The position numbers and the translations under genes were made by a program. This document shows positions 58,559 through 64,000 of a stretch of 64,000 nt of DNA, in pieces. The DNA is from a virus: positions 1-64,000 of the IMG/VR virus record IMGVR_UViG_3300020182_000023; one strand, 5' to 3'. Within the stretch, counting starts at the first letter, position 1, and each line of letters opens with the position of its first letter. Below the pieces are notes generated by a model. The model was not told where the DNA came from, did no database searches, and worked only from the letters and a program-made list of their open reading frames with translations.

Positions 58559-59845
58559 ATGAGTAAGTGGTTTAAATATGACACTAAAATAGATAGACTT
58601 TTAGGTTTTGGTAGGTCTGATTGGAGTCAAATGGCAAGAGAAATACTAGGAGATGTAGAGTATAGTAAAGTAGATGCTCTAAGGAAGTATATTAAGAGGA
58701 GGAGTAAGAAAGAAACTGAAGTAACCAACACCTCAACAACTAAATCAAATGAATATTCAACACCGTTTCAATTATCCGCTTGGGATGAGGATGGTACTAT
58801 AATGGATATTGATAAATACTGTGAACATCACGGCTTACCAAGAGAAGATATTACTTCTTATAAGCTGATTACGCATAGTAAAAATCCCTTCTATAATACT
58901 GTATTTAAGGAGATTAAGGGTGTAATAGACGAATCATTTGATTTATCTGGAGCAATAGAGGATGCACTGACCTCGCTCAATATATCTGTTAGTAATAAGT
59001 TAAGCAGAACTCCTAGTAATAAAGTTGGAGATGAGGTTACTAGACTTATATATACAGATACCCATATAGCAATGGATACTGACAGCGAAGGAACATCAAT
59101 GTATCCTACCGTATGGAATAGAGAGTCTATATTAGAAACATTTGAATTAATGTGCGCTCATACCATAGCGAATAGAAACGGTACTACATTATATATAGAT
59201 GATTTAGGCGACTTTTTAGACGGATGGAATGGAGAGACGACACGGAAAAGTCATCCCCTTCCGCAGAATATGAATAACAAAGAAGCGTTTTCACTAGGAT
59301 TAGAAGTTAAAATGCTTATGCTTGAAAGACTAACCCCATACTTCAATGAAATAGTATGTACTAACGTATGCAACGATAATCACGCTGGAGATTTCGCTTC
59401 TATACTTAATCATTCTTTTATGATGTTAGCGCACTCTAAATATGAGAATGTAATTATAAGAAACTATAATAAGTTTATAGAGCATTACTATATAGGTAAA
59501 CACGCTATTGTTTTAACTCACGGTAAGGATAAGAAGTCTTTGAAGTTTGGTTTCAAGCCTAAGCTAGACCCTGTTCAAATAGAAAAGATTGAGGTTTACT
59601 TAAAGCATAATGAGCATGGCAGTGTACATAAAGAGGCAGAGTTTATAGAGTTTAGTAAGGGAGATTCGCATTTAATGCTTTTTGATTATTCTTCAGCGCA
59701 AGATTTTTTTTACTTCAATTACCCTGCAATATCGCCTAGCTCAGAATGGGTGCAAAGCAATTTTAAGAAAGGACAAAGAGGATTTGTAATTCAGTTATTT
59801 AATTCAGAAGAAATAAATAAAACTATAATACCAATATTATTATGA
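58559..59845 (+). CDS. Mre11/SbcD-like calcineurin phosphoesterase
   Basis: 428 aa. Metal-binding motifs in order: IYTDTHIAMD (DxH, 165-174), DLGDFLDG (GD, 217-218), CNDNHAGD (NH, 274-275) and VLTHGKDK (H321). A separate charged N-terminal region (1-155) precedes the catalytic domain. It probably trims or nicks DNA ends in recombination and replication, as Mre11/SbcD do. The SbcC/Rad50 partner is not visible. Confidence 0.75.
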   Translation: MSKWFKYDTKIDRLLGFGRSDWSQMAREILGDVEYSKVDALRKYIKRRSKKETEVTNTSTTKSNEYSTPFQLSAWDEDGTIMDIDKYCEHHGLPREDITSYKLITHSKNPFYNTVFKEIKGVIDESFDLSGAIEDALTSLNISVSNKLSRTPSNKVGDEVTRLIYTDTHIAMDTDSEGTSMYPTVWNRESILETFELMCAHTIANRNGTTLYIDDLGDFLDGWNGETTRKSHPLPQNMNNKEAFSLGLEVKMLMLERLTPYFNEIVCTNVCNDNHAGDFASILNHSFMMLAHSKYENVIIRNYNKFIEHYYIGKHAIVLTHGKDKKSLKFGFKPKLDPVQIEKIEVYLKHNEHGSVHKEAEFIEFSKGDSHLMLFDYSSAQDFFYFNYPAISPSSEWVQSNFKKGQRGFVIQLFNSEEINKTIIPILL

Positions 59846-59916
59846 AGCAGTGTAGTAAATGTAAGGAGGTTAAAAGTATTATACTAAAAATGATAGAGAT
59901 TATTACACTAAAATAA
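59842..59916 (+). pseudogene. Zinc-ribbon gene fragment
   Basis: 24 codons, MKQCSKCKEVKSIILKMIEI; another frame continues YYTKNDRDYYTKIKRQ. The CxxC start resembles the zinc ribbon of the HNH gene at 60520. Probably a broken remnant. Confidence 0.35.
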
Positions 59917-59923
59917 AAAGACA

Positions 59924-60001
59924 ATGAAGAAATACACAGCAGAAGTAGCAACGGGAATACTAATGATTATTATGTTTGCAATTATATTTTTAGGATTATG
60001 A
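59924..60001 (+). CDS. Tiny membrane peptide
   Basis: 25 aa, MKKYTAEVATGILMIIMFAI with a hydrophobic helix. Translation uncertain. Confidence 0.3.
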   Translation: MKKYTAEVATGILMIIMFAIIFLGL

Positions 60002-60131
60002 AAGAAAAATTTATTATAGCAAATATTGCCTAATGGAGTAATACCGCACTCTAAGTATAGACCTGATAATAAATAACCCCCCTTTTATATTGCGGAAATT
60101 AAATACAGAAAAGAACATAATATTAAAACAG

Positions 60132-60392
60132 ATGAGTAAAGACCCAAACGTAGAAAGCGTAATAGAGCTTATTAAAGCTCGTTCTGAGAAAGGATTAAAG
60201 GAATACGGTACTGACACCACCAGACAAGATTATAACGCCTTAGATTGGCTTAATGAAGCTCAAGCAGAGGCATTAGATTTAGCCATTTACTTAGAGGTAA
60301 TAAAGAAAGACTATGTTAAGTTTAAGGAGTTGATTAAGTCTACGCCTAATGATAAGATTTTGGGCGGTAAGATAAGGAAGATATATGGGTGA
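60132..60392 (+). CDS. Small conserved phage protein
   Basis: 86 aa from ATG 60132. The pattern IELIKARSEKGLKEYGTDTT ... LDWLNEAQAEALDLAIYLE recurs in many phages and recalls all-helical MazG-like folds, but it is not assigned. Last plus-strand gene before the convergent junction. Confidence 0.6.
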   Translation: MSKDPNVESVIELIKARSEKGLKEYGTDTTRQDYNALDWLNEAQAEALDLAIYLEVIKKDYVKFKELIKSTPNDKILGGKIRKIYG

Positions 60393-60519
60393 TTAACTTG
60401 GTTAGGGGGTTATTTTTTTTGTCACAATTATATGATAAATTTGTGACGAGATTCCGTATTTATAGGAACGTGTTTTATGGAATAGGAGTAACCAACCTAT
60501 AAAGAAGTTCGAGGTCTGT
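60393..60519. other. Convergent intergenic region with inverted repeats
   Basis: Contains GTCACAA (60421-60427) pairing with TTGTGAC (60441-60447) and ATTCC/GGAAT arms nearby. A 24-base stretch next to the HNH stop resembles the end of the endolysin gene. Meeting point of plus and minus operons; canonical terminators are not evident. Confidence 0.4.
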
Positions 60520-61176
60520 TTAATCAGTTAATTCGTAAGAGTACATAAACCCATCTCTAGTCACCCCATTTCGTTTTATGCAACCACACACAGTTCCTCC
60601 GCTATACCCCATTTCCCTTTCACATTCAGCCGCACTACCAAACTCTTTAATAAACACACCATCACTGAACTGATACACCGTCTTAGACCTATTGTGTTTA
60701 TACCCTGATTTACCTAACCAACTTGGGGGCTTACGGTTTAACCCGTTATCTATAGCGTGTTTTATTTGCTCGGACTGCGTGTACCATTCTAGATTTGATA
60801 TATGGTTATTAGTTTTATTACCGTCTATATGATTTACTGTTTCTTTTTTTTCTGGGTTTGGAATAAAACCTAAAGCCACTAGTCTATGTACGGAGATTTG
60901 AACAGATTTATTGCCGACCCTTAACGTTACAAACAAATAACCACTATTCCAATACGATTGCTTAAGCTCTTTTCTTGATTTCGTTGAGAATATGCGCCCG
61001 TCATCATAGATTAAATATCCTTTATAGAGTTCTGTGTAATTTCCCTTCAGCGGGGTATATGATTTATCTATGTTACGACAATCCTTACAGGTTGAGTTCC
61101 TTATACCATTAGCTTTGTTTTTCCAATGAAAACTAGAATCAACCTTCTTTATTTTACATTTGTTACATTTTTTCAT
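60520..61176 (-). CDS. Zinc-ribbon HNH/NUMOD1 homing endonuclease
   Basis: 218 aa. N-terminal zinc ribbon (MKKCNKCKIKK ... STCKDCRN), HNH_3 core (VHRLVALGFIPNPEKKETVN, then HIDGNKTNNHISNLEWYTQ) and a NUMOD1 tail (TVYQFSDGVFIKEFGSAAEC). It follows the endolysin on the minus strand, with its own leaderless-type promoter. Confidence 0.8.
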   Translation of the reverse strand: MKKCNKCKIKKVDSSFHWKNKANGIRNSTCKDCRNIDKSYTPLKGNYTELYKGYLIYDDGRIFSTKSRKELKQSYWNSGYLFVTLRVGNKSVQISVHRLVALGFIPNPEKKETVNHIDGNKTNNHISNLEWYTQSEQIKHAIDNGLNRKPPSWLGKSGYKHNRSKTVYQFSDGVFIKEFGSAAECEREMGYSGGTVCGCIKRNGVTRDGFMYSYELTD

Positions 61177-61180
61177 ATAA

Positions 61181-61188
61181 CAAAGATA
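61181..61188 (-). promoter_or_regulatory. TATCTTTG -7 box, leaderless start
   Basis: Minus-strand box followed by TTAT and ATG 61176: four bases between box and start codon. Confidence 0.7.
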
Positions 61189-61217
61189 ATAAAAAATATC
61201 TATATGTGGGCTACCAA

Positions 61218-61655
61218 TTAAATCAGCTCCAGATGCGGCATATCGAGAAACCTTTGGTCATAGACTAATGTTCCGTCCATATCCCAATTAGCGCCACTCC
61301 TAGTTCTGTGTGTTATTTCACATTCGTTCAATAAATGCTTACCGCAAGCAGTGAATACGCCCACTAAATACATTAAGTGGTTCTTATCAAACGCCAAATC
61401 CTTTCTATTTGGTACTGCCGCAATAAAATCAAATGCTAAAGAGGGTGAGTAGTTATGCTTACCCTTCTTATTAATTCCATCTATCTTTGACTTACCTTCA
61501 TTAAACAGCTTTTGCTGGCGCTCTACGGTTCTTTCTCCTTCTATAATGGTAAAGTCTACTTGAGATACTTTAAGCGCCATATCAATTATCTTCTGCAAGT
61601 CTGGGTGCAGTGTATTATAATTATCCTTACTTCTCTTTCCTAGTTTAAAACTCAT
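61218..61655 (-). CDS. M15-type peptidase endolysin
   Basis: 145 aa from the inner ATG 61655. The pattern LHPDLQKIIDMALKVSQVDF, IIEGERTVERQQKLFNEGKS, GKHNYSPSLAFDFIAA and DMPHLEL matches L-Ala-D-Glu/VanY-type peptidases of phages such as T5. Likely zinc ligands H67, D76 and H141. It cleaves the peptide stems of peptidoglycan at lysis. The usual SxHxxGxAxD is altered to KHNYSPSLAFD. Confidence 0.8.
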   Translation of the reverse strand: MSFKLGKRSKDNYNTLHPDLQKIIDMALKVSQVDFTIIEGERTVERQQKLFNEGKSKIDGINKKGKHNYSPSLAFDFIAAVPNRKDLAFDKNHLMYLVGVFTACGKHLLNECEITHRTRSGANWDMDGTLVYDQRFLDMPHLELI

Positions 61656-62074
61656 AATAATTCTTTTTTCCATTCAGAAGGCAATGACTTATCCGCAAAT
61701 TTAAAGCCGTTCTTCTTGCTCCAAATAGCGTATGTAGTCTTACTACCTTTTATTATTTTCTTTTGGCTATCCCCGAATATAAATCGTATATCTAAATCAG
61801 GGTTCTGTTTCTTTACAGCGAGCATCTTCCTGCGGTCACTAGAATCTAAAAAACCTTTTACCTCTATTATCATAGTAGTACCATCTTTCTTCTCTAAAAT
61901 AAAGTCAGGACAATACTTATGGTCTATAACGTAACTTATCTTTTCGGTTTCATACCCAAAGTCTACACTCCTTGCTTTAAGGTTCTTTGCAAACTCACGC
62001 TCTAAATTAGAACGGTAAGGGTCTTTATTACTTCGTTTTCCTTTTCCACCTTTACTTCTTCTGCCTCTTGCCAT
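61652..62074 (-). CDS. T7 endonuclease I-like Holliday junction resolvase
   Basis: 140 aa. E25 (SNLEREFAKNL), D57 (YCPDFIL), E71 and K73 (MIIEVKGFLDSSDRRKM) match the catalytic set of T7 gp3; the C-terminal GSKTTYAIWSKKNGFKFADK is also conserved. It resolves branched DNA before packaging. Overlaps the endolysin by four bases. Confidence 0.85.
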   Translation of the reverse strand: MARGRRSKGGKGKRSNKDPYRSNLEREFAKNLKARSVDFGYETEKISYVIDHKYCPDFILEKKDGTTMIIEVKGFLDSSDRRKMLAVKKQNPDLDIRFIFGDSQKKIIKGSKTTYAIWSKKNGFKFADKSLPSEWKKELL

Positions 62075-62087
62075 TATGTAAAGATAC

Positions 62088-62116
62088 TATTTTTATGCAC
62101 GAAACTCTTCTTGCTT
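62088..62116 (-). repeat. 29-base direct repeat, copy 1
   Basis: Identical to 62314-62342. It encodes the shared QEEFRA end and stop of two neighbouring small genes. Confidence 0.7.
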
Positions 62117-62308
62117 ATCTGGAGTAATGCCGAATTTTAGAAGTCTAGCTAAATATGCAGCTTCAGTATCATACTCTTCGCAAGTCCAATATGAATCCTC
62201 AAATGTGGTTAGTTGATATAAGGCACTATCAAAGTAGTGAGATGGGAAACCATCATCGAAGAAGATTAACCATTTATTTTCAGTTGTTGTTATGTTTACT
62301 ATAGCCAT
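62093..62308 (-). CDS. Small acidic protein with QEEFRA tail
   Basis: 71 aa from the inner ATG 62308 (MAIVNITTTENKWLIFFDDG). Acidic, ending KQEEFRA like the next protein. Tail-associated by position. Function unknown. Confidence 0.5.
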   Translation of the reverse strand: MAIVNITTTENKWLIFFDDGFPSHYFDSALYQLTTFEDSYWTCEEYDTEAAYLARLLKFGITPDKQEEFRA

Positions 62309-62313
62309 AATTT

Positions 62314-62342
62314 TATTTTTATGCACGAAACTCTTCTTGCTT
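62314..62342 (-). repeat. 29-base direct repeat, copy 2
   Basis: Second exact copy of the element at 62088; the two frames it ends share the same C terminus. Confidence 0.7.
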
Positions 62343-62534
62343 TAGGTTTTCTTTAGCCCAAGCATTAAATGTTTTATTGTCTCCAATTATTTCAACGTTA
62401 GCATCTGATGTTGATTGCTTTCCCTCATAGCCTTCTAAAGTGCTATTGTCGTTTAAAATAATAGTTCTGCCGCTTGTCCAGACGTTATCGGCTGGCGTTG
62501 TTCCGTTTGTTTTTATGTATCCGTAATAGTTCAT
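62319..62534 (-). CDS. Small protein with QEEFRA tail, possible tail component
   Basis: 71 aa (MNYYGYIKTNGTTPADNVWT). Its N terminus is similar to the 42 aa protein at 63266 (MQYYGYTTDNAVSIGDNV), so these are paralogues. Beta-rich. Probably an accessory tail protein. Confidence 0.5.
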   Translation of the reverse strand: MNYYGYIKTNGTTPADNVWTSGRTIILNDNSTLEGYEGKQSTSDANVEIIGDNKTFNAWAKENLKQEEFRA

Positions 62535-62543
62535 AGTTTTATT

Positions 62544-63266
62544 TTAATGTGGTACCCATGCGCTTGGCAGGGTGAAGTTGTTTAAAGCAAAATCAATAGC
62601 ATTGCCGCTTGAATCTACCGCTATACTATCTGTGCCTGATTCGTCTAATCTTAAATAAAATTTCGGAGATGCTATTACGTTTGTCGCTAAATCTCCAGAA
62701 CCGCTATTATAAAATGCAGATAGTTCCGATGGCGTAGCTTGATGATTGTCATAGTAAGCGATTTCATCTAAAATAACTGGCGACTTGTAATTGTTGTTAG
62801 ACGCATAACCTATTCTTGTAGTGTTTGGCATTGTCCCATAGCCACCCGCGCCTCTATTAGATAAGGTCACGCCATTTAGATTGCATATGAATCCAGTTGA
62901 CCCTGAGTTCGTTTTCAATCCAGTAATAGCAACGTGATTCCATTGATTTGCGGTAGGCTGTGTTTGAGCGCCAAACCCAATGCTATTAGATGAGAAATTA
63001 ACTGTTATTCCAGAGTAAAGTCCCCTAGAACTATTAGCAGTACCAATTACCATACTTTGACCAATTGTAGACTTCAAATTGATAAAATGCAAAAAAGTAT
63101 TAATGTCGCCTTGTAGATAAAACCAAAACGATATTGTAAAATAATTACTTGTATCATATAAAGTATTGTCGTTTGAATCGCTCAAATGGTCGTTTACCCC
63201 GTCAAAGTCCAAAGCATTACCAAAGGAAAAAGAGGGTGTTCCTGATTCTATTCTTATATATTTCAT
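62544..63266 (-). CDS. LamG-domain tail protein
   Basis: 240 aa, essentially one concanavalin/LamG domain (ALDFDGVNDHLSDSNDN ... NQWNHVAITGLKTNSG ... PVILDEIAYYDNHQATPSEL). Closely related in pattern to the LamG part of the large fibre at 1634, ending in WVPH like that domain. Probably a separate receptor- or glycan-binding tail subunit. Confidence 0.7.
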   Translation of the reverse strand: MKYIRIESGTPSFSFGNALDFDGVNDHLSDSNDNTLYDTSNYFTISFWFYLQGDINTFLHFINLKSTIGQSMVIGTANSSRGLYSGITVNFSSNSIGFGAQTQPTANQWNHVAITGLKTNSGSTGFICNLNGVTLSNRGAGGYGTMPNTTRIGYASNNNYKSPVILDEIAYYDNHQATPSELSAFYNSGSGDLATNVIASPKFYLRLDESGTDSIAVDSSGNAIDFALNNFTLPSAWVPH

Positions 63267-63394
63267 TAAGCTAAGTTTCTAATTCCTGTTAATAAAATAC
63301 TTAAATTCTCGCAGCTTGAATTACTTGAAACTGTTATTTCTACGTTGTCCCCAATTGATACAGCGTTGTCTGTTGTATATCCGTAGTATTGCAT
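63266..63394 (-). CDS. Small tail-type protein, paralogue
   Basis: 42 aa (MQYYGYTTDNAVSIGDNVEI). TAATG overlap with the LamG gene. Similar start to the protein at 62319. Function unknown. Confidence 0.5.
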   Translation of the reverse strand: MQYYGYTTDNAVSIGDNVEITVSSNSSCENLSILLTGIRNLA

Positions 63395-63399
63395 AGTCT

Positions 63400-63592
63400 C
63401 CTTTTAATTTAAAATGAACCAATCACTACTTAATGACTGAGTTTCTTTTAGCCTATCTGATGAATAGCTAAAATGTTTAATAATATAATACTTATTTTCT
63501 GTAGGATGTTTTGTTGGGTTACTCCAATTATCACCTTTAAAGTAACCTTCTGATAAAGGTACGGTTTCATCATAATCTTTACATTCATCTGG
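63400..63592 (-). other. In-frame open extension after the fibre stop
   Basis: After the fibre's TAA the same frame stays open for 62 codons (PDECKDYDETVPLSEGYFKG ... SSDWFILN) and ends in TAA. There is no ATG at its beginning. It is either the old C terminus cut off by cassette exchange, or a readthrough extension. In copy 1 the same frame meets a second stop after two codons. Confidence 0.4.
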
Positions 63593-63593
63593 T

Positions 63594-64000
63594 TAAATAC
63601 CCCCATCTGTAATTGCCCAACCTTTTCCAACTAAACTTGCCCTTGCTGTTGAACTTGCTGCCGTATATTTAGCCGTTCCAAAACTTATATTTATTGGAGT
63701 TTGGACTGGTCTAGAATCCCAACCATTATAGATAGCATCTAGGTTAGCTGCGCTAAAGGTAGAAGGAGTTTTAGTGCCCATAAAATTTACAAAATCCGTG
63801 ACATTCGAAACATTCCAACTTCCTAAATTTTGGTCAAATGCTGGTGCATTATCAAACATCCAAAACATATTAGTAACGCTACTTACATCCCACCCACCTA
63901 TATTACTGTTGAAATTATTGCAACGGCGAAACATTTGACTCATATTTAACGCACTTGTAGGAGTCCAACTTGATATATTACCATTGAAATTAGTACATTG
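63594..64000 (-). CDS. Second tail fibre with BspA repeats (copy 2, partial)
   Basis: The C-terminal 135 or so codons of a gene that continues past the right edge. The visible part is BspA/DUF285 repeats (WDVSSVTNMFWMF-like) and differs from copy 1 (1634 onward) by only about three residues in 116. Probably a second receptor-binding fibre sharing its end with the first. Confidence 0.8.

Noticed and set aside
60421-60447. Intrinsic terminator at the convergent junction
   Set aside because: The T run lies before the hairpin on the plus strand and no T run follows on either strand.
62093-62534. Simple duplicated gene
   Set aside because: Only the 29-base C-terminal end is shared; the rest of the two proteins differs.
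1-64000. tRNA genes, CRISPR arrays, integrase or transposase
   Set aside because: No cloverleaf-like sequence, regular repeat-spacer array or recombinase motif was found by eye.

Overview
The window looks like most of the genome of an AT-rich, tailed, podovirus-type phage of a Bacteroidetes (probably flavobacterial) host. Genes are tightly packed. TerL, portal, a HK97-type major capsid protein, a triplet of about 210-250 aa tail/ring proteins followed by a 1272 aa protein, and three internal-type virion proteins occur in the order known from crAss-like podoviruses. Promoters match the Bacteroidetes -7 box TAnnTTTG. Several proteins (SSB-like DUF3127, VirE/BT4734-type primase-helicase, DUF5675) belong to Bacteroidetes phage lineages. 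No tail sheath, tube, DNA polymerase, integrase, tRNA or CRISPR was seen. The crAss-like affinity is inferred from gene order and remembered families, not from a search.

Layout. (1) 1-35.2 kb, almost all minus strand, is the late operon. Read from 35.2 kb leftward it holds small genes, a three-domain GroES-like protein, TerL, portal, scaffold, capsid, tail/ring proteins, cupin, internal virion proteins (one of 2135 aa), small membrane proteins, a LamG/BspA-repeat tail fibre and lysis-type genes that run off the left edge. (2) 35.4-60.4 kb, plus strand, is the early/replication and accessory region. It holds a winged-helix protein, a HisRS-like minimal enzyme, a resolvase-like nuclease, the primase-helicase, ERF recombinase, SSB, a DnaA-domain-IV protein, GIY-YIG and HNH nucleases, a Cas4/AddB-like Fe-S nuclease, a Mre11-like phosphoesterase and dozens of very small ORFs. 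(3) 60.5-64 kb, minus strand again, holds an HNH gene, an M15-type endolysin, a T7 endonuclease I homologue, small proteins, a LamG protein and the end of a second tail fibre whose last ~400 bp nearly duplicate the first. If the genome is circular, blocks 3 and 1 would form one continuous late operon; this is inference.

The unusual parts are in the early region. Several small ORFs are followed by imperfect palindromes that start with TAAC and end with GTTA, resembling integron attC sites, and some stop codons lie inside the first core. Five HNH homing endonucleases and one remnant are present. Two of these sites lie between a short orphan 5' fragment of a gene and a complete gene with a different but homologous N terminus (ERF and the Fe-S nuclease). 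Two others are flanked by duplicated target sequence. Three structured leader RNAs, two with clear H-type pseudoknot pairing, follow TAnnTTTG promoters. Several genes begin exactly four bases after the -7 box, which implies leaderless mRNAs, and one of them appears to start at ATC.
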